Position numbers and translations under genes: made by a program. Below, piece after piece: positions 1 through 5,884 of a stretch of DNA of 15,097 nt. This DNA comes from an uncultured bacterium (GTDB lineage Bacteria > Patescibacteriota > Microgenomatia > UBA8517). The stretch lies in contig CALEZE010000162.1 in NCBI GenBank assembly GCA_937928235.1, forward strand, positions 1 to 15,097, written 5' to 3'. Each line of letters begins with the position of its first letter. The first letter of the stretch is position 1. The notes below the pieces were generated by a model. That model had not been told where the DNA came from, did no database searches, and saw nothing but the letters and a program-made list of their open reading frames with translations.

Positions 1-52
1 ATTCGTCTCGAAGTTTTCGTATTTGGTCTGCCTTAATTGTCTTTTTTGCCAT
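1..52 (-). CDS. tsf: Elongation factor Ts, N-terminal fragment
   Basis: Seventeen codons are visible before the left edge of the window, reading MAKKTIKADQIRKLRDE. This is the opening of the UBA-like N-terminal domain of EF-Ts, the nucleotide exchange factor that recharges EF-Tu with GTP. The ATG lies at 50-52 and is preceded by AAAGGAAG, a weak ribosome binding site. The gene starts inside the last codons of rpsB, overlapping it by 20 nt in another frame, which suggests translational coupling. The order rpsB-tsf is conserved across most bacteria, and this supports the call despite the short visible part. The rest lies outside the window. Confidence 0.88.
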   Translation of the reverse strand, partial: MAKKTIKADQIRKLRDE

Positions 53-764
53 CTTCCTTTTTCTTTGAAGCTTTTTTTGCGGCGGTTTTACCTTCCTCGA
101 TAGCTTCTTGCATTAATCCTAGCACATACTCCACAGCCTTGGTGGCGTCATCGTTCATGGGAATTGGGTAATCAACTTGAGTCGGATCAGAGTTTGAATC
201 CACAATTGCAATTGTCGTAACACCTGCCTGGATTGCCTCCTTAATGGCCGCTTGTTCTCGTTTTGTGTCAATTACTACAAGTGCACTTGGAATGTTTGTA
301 AGGGAGGAGATCCCGCCAAAAAACCTTTCTAGTCTCTCAATTTCTCTGTCTATCTCCACCCTTTCTTTCTTTGTATAAGATTGATATTCTCCGGCTTCTC
401 TTTTGGCCTTCATGTCGGCAAGCCTTTTGATGGATTTTTGAATCTCGTTAAAGTTGGTTATGGTTCCACCCAGCCATCGCTCGTTGACATATGGCATCTC
501 AACAGCCTTGGCTACCTCCTCCACCTTCTCACTTGCCTGCTTTTTGCTACCAAGGAAAAGTACAACACCGCCCTCTTTAACTGTTTCGGTTAATGAATTT
601 AGTGCCTCGGTTAAACACTCCTCTGTCTTTGTGAGGTCAAAGACATGGACTCCGTCTTGGACGCCATGAAGATATTCCTCCATTTTTGGATTCCAACGAC
701 GGCTTTGATGCCCAAAATGAGCACCTGCCTCAATAAGTTCCTTTAGTGAAATTTTAATTGCCAT
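33..764 (-). CDS. rpsB: 30S ribosomal protein S2
   Basis: S2 is a late-assembling 30S protein on the back of the small subunit and helps dock S1 where that protein exists. The 243-residue product matches S2 over its full length: ELIEAGAHFGHQSRRWNPKM near the N-terminus, FLGSKKQASE around residue 70, the VNERWLGGTITNF segment around residue 93, and a central coiled-coil hairpin at about 100-150. The core ends with IPMNDDATKAVEYVLGLM, followed by a lysine-rich tail of about 20 residues. The ATG at 762-764 follows AAGGAG with a 10-nt gap, the strongest Shine-Dalgarno site in the window. The gene has its own promoter in the end of folC and a structured leader (separate entries), and tsf overlaps its 3' end. 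Confidence 0.97.
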   Translation of the reverse strand: MAIKISLKELIEAGAHFGHQSRRWNPKMEEYLHGVQDGVHVFDLTKTEECLTEALNSLTETVKEGGVVLFLGSKKQASEKVEEVAKAVEMPYVNERWLGGTITNFNEIQKSIKRLADMKAKREAGEYQSYTKKERVEIDREIERLERFFGGISSLTNIPSALVVIDTKREQAAIKEAIQAGVTTIAIVDSNSDPTQVDYPIPMNDDATKAVEYVLGLMQEAIEEGKTAAKKASKKKEDGKKDN

Positions 765-827
765 TGTCTTTTGTCTCCTTGTCCCTCCACCGGCCGGAAG
801 TTCCAGGAGACCTGGCCGATGTGCGTA
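765..827 (-). promoter_or_regulatory. rpsB 5' leader with anti-Shine-Dalgarno element
   Basis: If transcription starts near 827, rpsB has a leader of about 63 nt. It contains a GC-rich hairpin, CCAGG-TCT-CCTGG (803-815), and an alternative longer pairing of CGGCC (814-818) with GGCCG (791-795). The bases GTCTCCT in the hairpin (805-811 on the opposite strand as AGGAGAC) are a perfect 7-nt complement of the Shine-Dalgarno region AGGAGAC (773-779), so the leader could hide its own ribosome binding site. No T-run follows the stems, so this is not a standard terminator. Autogenous control by S2 is known in other bacteria through different leaders; control here is an inference. Confidence 0.45.
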
Positions 828-833
828 ACAGGT

Positions 834-862
834 ATTCTACCTTTTTAGTTTGTCTTTCTCAA
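834..862 (-). promoter_or_regulatory. Putative rpsB-tsf promoter
   Basis: TTGAGA (857-862) and TAGAAT (834-839), each matching the sigma-70 consensus at five of six positions, are separated by 17 nt. The -10 box covers the folC stop codon, so the promoter is embedded in the end of the upstream gene. The predicted start near 827 gives rpsB a leader of about 63 nt. Confidence 0.5.
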
Positions 863-2198
863 GCGCTTTGTAAATTTCCCCAGCTAAGTATAAGGACCCA
901 GTGACAATTGCGGGGTTTTTGCTTTTTGCCAAAACCGCTTTCTTAAGAGCTTTGTGTGGTTCGGCCTCAATCTCAACTTTCCTAAAACCTTTGTCTTTTA
1001 AGCACTTTGCAATGCTTTCTGGATCCTCCGAAATATTTTCTTTCATGTCACTTTTTGCCAAGAAGGTAGTTATAAATATTTTTGAGGCATGAGGAATTAT
1101 TTGGTTAAGCATCTTTTTGTAATCTTTTCCTTTCTTAAAAGCTAAGAGAAATACATACTTTCCATCCCCATGTGCATTTTTAAGAGCAGTTAAAAATGCG
1201 CGCATTTTCTGAGGATTGTGGGCACCATCTATAATCACTTTCTTGTCCTTAACTTTTCTCAAATCAAACCGCCCTGGAAAACTTAAATTCTTAAGGCACT
1301 TTACCAGTTTATTTTCGATAATTCTAAATCCGTCTCTTTTGGAAAGTTGGTAAAAAGCACAAAGTGCCAAAGAAAGGTTTTGTGCCTGGTGAGCCCCTGT
1401 TCCGGAAAAAGAAATGTGTGACAAATTAGCACCTGGATATTTGAAATCAAAGCGCGTTTCCCCTGCCGAAACCTCTATGTTTCTGAAGTTTTTGCCTTTT
1501 CTAACAAATGTAAGTTTTGCCTTTTTGTCTAGGACAACTTTATCTATCACTCGCTCTGCCGCCTTTGTCTGATTAACACTCAAAACCGTGTTGCCCCTTT
1601 GAATAATGCCCGCCTTTTGAGAAGCAATTTCTTTTATTGTTTTTCCCAGTATCTTTGTGTGATCTAGTCCAAGTTTTGTGATGAGCGCCATTTTGGAATT
1701 GTTTTTGACGACATTCGTCGCATCATATGTTCCACCCATTCCTGTTTCGATAACCGCATAATCCACTCGCTCCTTGTAAAAAGCCAGAAATGCAAGTGCC
1801 TGAACAAGTTCAAAGTAGGTTGGTGTTCCGTACTCGTACTTTTTCATTTTATTAAAAGCAGTAAGAAGTGTGTTCATATAACCCACAAACTTTTTTTCAG
1901 AAAGAAGCTTGCCTCCAACCTGCGCTCTTTCTCTTATATCCACCAAATGCGGGGAGAGAGAAAGACCCACCTTAAATCCGTGGCAGCCAAGTAGCTGGGA
2001 AAGGTAATGTGCAGTTGAGCCTTTTCCGGAAGTGCCTGCAATATGAATTATCTTTATTTTCTCTTGCGGGTCCCCAAGAAGTTTCATCAAGTATTTGGTT
2101 CTGTCCAAACCAACCTGCCCTGGGAATTTTCTCTTTTCAAACGAAGGTATTTGGTCGAAGAGGAATTCTTCGACTTCTTTGAGGTTTCGAAGTTTCAT
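837..2198 (-). CDS. folC: Dihydrofolate/folylpolyglutamate synthase
   Basis: A Mur-ligase-family enzyme that adds glutamate to dihydropteroate or tetrahydrofolate using ATP, retaining folates in the cell. Family landmarks in the 453 residues are: P-loop GTSGKGS at 55-61, SPHL at 82-85, ETGMGGTYDATN at 151-162 (a metal-binding glutamate and the conserved glycine-rich stretch), LGLDH at 176-180, and KAGI at 195-198, where the lysine is the usual carbamylated residue. The C-terminal domain opens with FPGRFDLR and carries IDGAHNP. Length is normal for the family. The start codon overlaps the stop of the upstream cyclodeaminase gene (ATGA), so the two are probably translationally coupled. Whether it acts as dihydrofolate synthase, polyglutamylase or both cannot be read from sequence; no dihydropteroate pathway genes are in the window, so polyglutamylation of scavenged folate is plausible. 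Confidence 0.93.
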   Translation of the reverse strand: MKLRNLKEVEEFLFDQIPSFEKRKFPGQVGLDRTKYLMKLLGDPQEKIKIIHIAGTSGKGSTAHYLSQLLGCHGFKVGLSLSPHLVDIRERAQVGGKLLSEKKFVGYMNTLLTAFNKMKKYEYGTPTYFELVQALAFLAFYKERVDYAVIETGMGGTYDATNVVKNNSKMALITKLGLDHTKILGKTIKEIASQKAGIIQRGNTVLSVNQTKAAERVIDKVVLDKKAKLTFVRKGKNFRNIEVSAGETRFDFKYPGANLSHISFSGTGAHQAQNLSLALCAFYQLSKRDGFRIIENKLVKCLKNLSFPGRFDLRKVKDKKVIIDGAHNPQKMRAFLTALKNAHGDGKYVFLLAFKKGKDYKKMLNQIIPHASKIFITTFLAKSDMKENISEDPESIAKCLKDKGFRKVEIEAEPHKALKKAVLAKSKNPAIVTGSLYLAGEIYKALEKDKLKR

Positions 2199-2755
2199 TT
2201 TAGCCTGGACAGGCTCTTTCTGGTTTTTGCAACAAAATCTTTATCTTTTATGTAAGGCAGGTTAATCTTCACATTTTCAACAGCGGAGGCTATTGCGGCC
2301 GTTGCCAAATGCATTGCAACTTTAGCGTCTGAATTTGCGTTCTTATTACCAATTTTCTCAGCTTTTTTGGCAAGCATAAAAACTTTCTTTGAAAGGTTTG
2401 CCGTTTCAGCCGGGATTTCTGCTGCATTTTTGAAGGCTTTCTGAATAGCGCCTTCCCTTTTCGTATCCTCCTTTTTCATTTTGTACGCCTTCATTACCAT
2501 CTCAAAAGCCTCAGCATCTTTGTCCGCCAGGACTAAAAGGTTTTTGCCAAGTTTTGATACCTCTTTTGCAACAGCCTCCATTTCTTTCTCAACCTTTTCG
2601 TAACCCTTTTTCCCAATTGTTAAATTAGCTACCATTTCAACCAAGGAGGCGGCCGTCGCACCCGTAACTGCCGCAACACTTCCCCCACCGGGAGTTGGCG
2701 AACTTGAAGCAACTTCCTTCAAAAAACTTTCTACTTTTTTGTCTTTAAATGCCAT
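2195..2755 (-). CDS. Methenyl-THF cyclohydrolase / formimino-THF cyclodeaminase
   Basis: A stand-alone member of the FTCD C-terminal family (cyclodeaminase/cyclohydrolase, FchA-like), which forms 5,10-methenyl-tetrahydrofolate from 5-formimino-tetrahydrofolate or opens it to 10-formyl-tetrahydrofolate. The 186 residues show the signature SSPTPGGGSVAAV at 18-30, DKDAEAF at 78-84, and NSDAKVAMHLATAAI at 141-155 leading into ENVKINL, all typical of this all-helical fold. The gene overlaps ftcD upstream by one base (TAATG) and folC downstream by four, so it sits mid-operon between the enzyme that could make its substrate and the one that polyglutamylates folate. Cyclodeaminase and cyclohydrolase activities cannot be told apart from sequence. 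Confidence 0.9.
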   Translation of the reverse strand: MAFKDKKVESFLKEVASSSPTPGGGSVAAVTGATAASLVEMVANLTIGKKGYEKVEKEMEAVAKEVSKLGKNLLVLADKDAEAFEMVMKAYKMKKEDTKREGAIQKAFKNAAEIPAETANLSKKVFMLAKKAEKIGNKNANSDAKVAMHLATAAIASAVENVKINLPYIKDKDFVAKTRKSLSRLK

Positions 2756-3648
2756 TATTCAAAAATCCTGGTTTCTAATATCTGGTCTTTAGTAAATGTC
2801 TTTTCTTTAAATGTGGTCTTAACTGCGCGCACGAGAGCCGAAAGTGGCAACATTCCATAAATTTCTGAGGACTCAATTTCAACGCCCTCGTTTTTGGCTT
2901 CCTCTTCTATTTCTCTGAACGCTTCATCAAAGTTGGTTTTTTCAAAGTCAACCAAATTCATAGAAACCTGCGCCTTGCCATCTACCTTAAAACCCAGCGC
3001 CTTAACCCCCGGTAGCCCCCCACCCTTTTCTCTAATTTTAAGAGCAATTCTTTTTGCAACTTCAACATCGGGGGTATCCAAATTAACATTGTAGGCAACC
3101 AAGAATTTCCTTGCCCCAATTACTGCGGCGCCAGCCGTCGGGTGAAATTCGTTCGGTCCAAAATCTGGGGCCTTTTCTTTGTTTGTTTTGATTTCTTCTT
3201 TTAATTCCTCATACTGCCCTCGCCTTACATCTGCCAAATTTTCCCTTTCGGGCTTGGTTGCCGCCGCTTCATACAAATAAACAGGGATCTTAAGCTCTTC
3301 CCCCACCTTTTTCCCCAACTTGTTGGCAAGTTCCACACACTCCTCCATAGATACACCGGAAACTGGAATGAAAGGAACAACATCCGTCGCACCAATCCGA
3401 GGGTGTTCACCAGTATGGCTCTCCATATCAATAACTTCAGTCGCTACTTTTATAGCTTCGTAAACCGAGTTAAAAACATCAACCGGCGCACCAACAATTG
3501 TAAAGAGGCTTCTGTTGTGGCTCTCATCCCACTCCAACTCAAAAACTTTTGCACCTTTAACAGACTTTGCGGCTTCAAAAATTTTGTTTATTTTTTCTTT
3601 GTCCTTGCCTTCTGAAAAGTTAGGAACGCATTCAACTAGTTTTTGCAT
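2755..3648 (-). CDS. ftcD: Glutamate formimidoyltransferase
   Basis: Corresponds to the transferase half of FTCD: it moves a formimino (or formyl) group between glutamate and tetrahydrofolate. The 297-residue length fits a stand-alone enzyme. It opens with LVECVPNFSEG (4-14), then DESHNRS at 41-47 and GEHPRIGATDVVPFIPVSG from 80; H82 matches the catalytic histidine of this family. The second domain includes GPNEFHPTAGAAVIGARKFL and the glycine-rich EKGGGLPGVKALGF. No other histidine-degradation genes are visible. Some bacterial members also transfer formyl from 5-formyl-tetrahydrofolate to glutamate and can replace 5-formyl-THF cycloligase; that role is possible here. The ATG (3646-3648) has no clear Shine-Dalgarno site and lies just 9 nt after an extended -10 box. 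Confidence 0.93.
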   Translation of the reverse strand: MQKLVECVPNFSEGKDKEKINKIFEAAKSVKGAKVFELEWDESHNRSLFTIVGAPVDVFNSVYEAIKVATEVIDMESHTGEHPRIGATDVVPFIPVSGVSMEECVELANKLGKKVGEELKIPVYLYEAAATKPERENLADVRRGQYEELKEEIKTNKEKAPDFGPNEFHPTAGAAVIGARKFLVAYNVNLDTPDVEVAKRIALKIREKGGGLPGVKALGFKVDGKAQVSMNLVDFEKTNFDEAFREIEEEAKNEGVEIESSEIYGMLPLSALVRAVKTTFKEKTFTKDQILETRIFE

Positions 3649-3657
3649 CGTGATGGT

Positions 3658-3666
3658 AGTATATCA
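3658..3666 (-). promoter_or_regulatory. Extended -10 promoter of ftcD operon
   Basis: TGATATACT on the minus strand is an extended -10 element (TG-n-TATACT) in the 32-nt gap before ftcD. No convincing -35 is seen, which is acceptable for extended -10 promoters. The predicted start (about 3651) leaves a leader of roughly three bases before the ATG, so the transcript may be leaderless. It would separate the folate genes transcriptionally from the upstream thyX operon. Confidence 0.45.
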
Positions 3667-3680
3667 AACGAGCCTGGAAA

Positions 3681-4613
3681 TTAACGCCGCTCTTTTTCCG
3701 GGGGTAGAAATTGAAGTCTGGGTTGTAACACTCCATCTAATTTTCTTGTCAACTGTGAGGTTCTTAAACCAGTCTCTGAATCGGCAATCGTCATTAAGGA
3801 TCTTCTAATACCTTCGATGCTTATTTCTGGGAAGTATTCTTGTGTCAAGTAGTTGAAGTCCATTACCGGTCTTTTGACTTTTGCTTCACTATTTTCCTGT
3901 CCAAAAAACGGTACATTTGCTAATACTTTCTCCCAAACCAAGTTAAAGGTGTCGCTTGGCGTGCCCGTCCTCTCAACCACTTCCCAATTACCCTCCCATT
4001 TAATCATCTTTACAAGTATTTCCTGGCGCAATCTTTGCTCTTCTCCTTTTTCCCAAATGTCGTGTTTTGTTTCACCTTCCGCACGCCTTTCTTCTCTTGA
4101 CTTTATTGCAGCATAGACACCTGTATCTAAAAAGATTTTTGTGGTCGAAACGCCTTCCTCTAAAGACAAGAACCGACGGTCTTGTTTCCTTAAGTTAGCA
4201 AATTCTTCATTTAGAATTTCTTCGTACTGTTTGGGATATTGGTTCCGAAGATTAATCAGGGCACTTACTCCCACGCCTGTTGACTCAGGAATGGAAAGTG
4301 CATTGGAAACATGGGACCTTTCAATCACAAAGCTCCAGTCACTATCCAAGCCCGCTTCCAAGTATGGCGCGATCTCCAATCTATTGAGGGTAAAAAGAAG
4401 CCCAAGTCCGCCTTTGGGAATATATCCGTATCTCCCAGCCAAACTCTCTTTAAGAATCACTCCTGTGGGGGTGTGGTATGCCGGAAGCGTAACATGGCAA
4501 ACCTTTAGGCCTCTCTCTGCAAGTGCTTCCGCCACCCTGGGCGCAATTGTAGACTTGCCCGAACCACCGGTTCCTTCTAAGTAGACTATGTTTTGTCCGT
4601 TTTCTCCGCGCAT
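3681..4613 (-). CDS. Thymidylate kinase-like P-loop kinase with C-terminal extension
   Basis: Probable dTMP kinase-type enzyme (dTMP + ATP to dTDP). The P-loop EGTGGSGKST is at 13-22, followed by LPAYHTPTGVILKESLAGRYG (split: LPAYHTPTG at 43-51), matching the FPxYxTPTGxxI pattern of TMK. LFTLNRLE (73-80) stands where family members have a DR-containing dTMP-binding segment, and VIERSHVSNAL (96-106) stands where TMKs have DRY..SN, so the usual Asp is Glu. The product is 310 residues against about 205-215 for typical TMK; roughly the last 80 residues have no recognised domain. The gene starts one base after the in-frame continuation of the dNK-like gene and is the last of the thyX operon. Context supports a role in dTTP supply; substrate is uncertain because of the changed motifs. 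Confidence 0.75.
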   Translation of the reverse strand: MRGENGQNIVYLEGTGGSGKSTIAPRVAEALAERGLKVCHVTLPAYHTPTGVILKESLAGRYGYIPKGGLGLLFTLNRLEIAPYLEAGLDSDWSFVIERSHVSNALSIPESTGVGVSALINLRNQYPKQYEEILNEEFANLRKQDRRFLSLEEGVSTTKIFLDTGVYAAIKSREERRAEGETKHDIWEKGEEQRLRQEILVKMIKWEGNWEVVERTGTPSDTFNLVWEKVLANVPFFGQENSEAKVKRPVMDFNYLTQEYFPEISIEGIRRSLMTIADSETGLRTSQLTRKLDGVLQPRLQFLPPEKERR

Positions 4614-4614
4614 A

Positions 4615-4731
4615 TTAGACTATTCTTTCTCTAATACTTTCAATTAATCGCTCACGGTTTTTTCTTTTATTAAAATCATAGCTGCCGACTACGATTACAA
4701 TCACATCACCCTCCCACCGTCCAGCCAGAGT
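4615..4731 (-). pseudogene. In-frame C-terminal remnant of the dNK-like gene
   Basis: Directly after the TAA (4732-4734) of the dNK-like gene, the same reading frame stays open for 38 codons to a TAA at 4615-4617. It reads TLAGRWEGD, then VIVIVVGSYDF, then a charged helix NKRKNRERLIESIRERIV. A hydrophobic strand ending in a D-F pair followed by an amphipathic helix is what closes deoxynucleoside kinases (the pvLvID...lDF segment). Adding it gives about 223 residues, close to normal family size. It ends one base before the next ATG, matching the tight spacing elsewhere in the operon. An internal GTG (4702-4704) with GGGAGGG four bases upstream could allow separate initiation of a 29-residue peptide. 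Confidence 0.65.
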
Positions 4732-5289
4732 TTATTCATTAAAAAATTCAGCCATCTTTAAAAAGTAATCTGGAACGATCTTCATCATGGCAATTTCCAT
4801 CTGACGCGCCCTATCAATGACTTGTTGATTTATGGCAACGGGGTCTCCGAACATTGCAATGGTATGGTCTGGTTTTGCAACCTCTCCGCGTTCCTCAGCG
4901 GCTCTTCTCACCCTCATTAAACTATCAAGGTCTTTGTCGCTAATCATTCCTCTGCTGTGTAGATATTCGCAAATTTTGGTATTTTGTTGTCTTCCGCCAT
5001 CTAATAAAATTGTTTCTTTCCCTTTCATTTCCACTAGTCTTTTTCCGTCTTTAAGCTCCGGGATCAAAAACGCAGACTGTGCCGGAGCTGCATATTTATA
5101 TGGGTCTACAGTGTAGAAGCGCACCAGGTCTGGGTTATCCGTGAACTCTTCCTCAAAAATCGAGGCCCCCAATGCTTCTGCGTTAACTTTTACCAAGCTA
5201 GTTTTTCCAGATCCGACAGGGCCACCTACATGAATCTGTTTGGGGAGTATAAGCTCTTTTCTTTCTCCTGTTATTGGTTCGGGAGTCAT
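4732..5289 (-). CDS. Deoxynucleoside kinase-like protein, apparently truncated by an in-frame stop
   Basis: Resembles the dNK family (deoxyadenosine/deoxyguanosine/deoxycytidine kinases), which phosphorylate salvaged deoxynucleosides with ATP. The 185 residues show P-loop GGPVGSGKTS at 22-31, an acidic FEEEF at 45-49 where the catalytic glutamate sits, NPDLVRFYTVDPYKYA at 52-67, and QSAFLIPEL at 71-79. DGGRQQN at 97-103 replaces the usual DRS-type motif, and an arginine-rich lid stretch RVRRAAEERG follows. DRARQME near 159-165 fits the RxRxxE helix. Divergence in the DRS motif makes the substrate uncertain. The ATG follows the tdk stop by one base. The frame continues past the stop for 38 codons resembling the missing C-terminus (separate entry), so the protein may be inactive, read through, or a base error may be present. 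Confidence 0.72.
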   Translation of the reverse strand: MTPEPITGERKELILPKQIHVGGPVGSGKTSLVKVNAEALGASIFEEEFTDNPDLVRFYTVDPYKYAAPAQSAFLIPELKDGKRLVEMKGKETILLDGGRQQNTKICEYLHSRGMISDKDLDSLMRVRRAAEERGEVAKPDHTIAMFGDPVAINQQVIDRARQMEIAMMKIVPDYFLKMAEFFNE

Positions 5290-5290
5290 T

Positions 5291-5881
5291 TTAATCTCTT
5301 CTCACTTCGTGATGTGTTCTGCATCTTGCTTCGTAAAGCTCGTCTGCACCAACTATTTGAATTGGGTCGTCGTAATGCGCCGGTTGTCCGTCTACTAATC
5401 GTTGAGTCCTTGACGCCTCACCGTGGCAAACCATGCAAATTGCATTCAACTTCAAGACAGTTTCGGCCTTAGCTATTAAAGTTGGCATAGAGCCAAAGGG
5501 TTCACCTCTAAAATCCGTATCCAGGCCGGCCACTATCACTCTTAAACCTTCGGAGGCTAGACTGTCGACCACATTAACCACATCTTCGTCAAAAAACTGC
5601 GCCTCATCTATGGCGACAACTACAGTGTCTTCTTTTAGTAGGCCCAAAATTTCCGAAGCATTGTCGACCAATTCGGCACCATATTGTTGACCAGCGTGAG
5701 AAGCAACTTTGTCGACCGCATATCTATTGTCAATTCCTGGTTTAAAAACCTGAACTTTTTGCTTAGCTACCACAACCCTTCGTAGTCTTCGTATCAACTC
5801 ATCTGTCTTTCCACTGAACATACTTCCAGTAATAACTTCTGCATGTCCACTACTATTTATTCGCTCACCATTTTCTTTCAT
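5291..5881 (-). CDS. tdk: Thymidine kinase, TK1 type
   Basis: Phosphorylates thymidine (and deoxyuridine) to the monophosphate with ATP. All landmarks of the tetrameric, zinc-containing TK1 family are present in 196 residues: P-loop GSMFSGKT at 19-26, the acidic AIDEAQFF at 90-97 with catalytic E93, the GLDTDFRGEPFG segment at 119-130, the zinc-ribbon cysteines C149 and C152 with C187 and H190 as the second pair, and the substrate-binding lasso ending in GADELYEARCRTHH. The first 12 residues before the core strand are variable. It is the second gene of the thyX operon, starting three bases after the thyX stop and ending one base before the dNK-like gene. It offers a salvage route to dTMP parallel to ThyX. 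Confidence 0.95.
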   Translation of the reverse strand: MKENGERINSSGHAEVITGSMFSGKTDELIRRLRRVVVAKQKVQVFKPGIDNRYAVDKVASHAGQQYGAELVDNASEILGLLKEDTVVVAIDEAQFFDEDVVNVVDSLASEGLRVIVAGLDTDFRGEPFGSMPTLIAKAETVLKLNAICMVCHGEASRTQRLVDGQPAHYDDPIQIVGADELYEARCRTHHEVRRD

Positions 5882-5884
5882 CTT

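Noticed and set aside
2195..2197. UGA recoded as glycine, as in Gracilibacteria and Absconditabacteria
   Set aside because: The cyclodeaminase gene and mrdA end at TGA in overlap with the next gene, and no conserved glycine position needs TGA.
4732..4734. TAA reassigned as a sense codon in this genome
   Set aside because: Other genes in the window (rpsB, ftcD, tdk, thyX, folA, topA, dprA, mreB) end at TAA with the next gene starting right after, so a general reassignment is not tenable.
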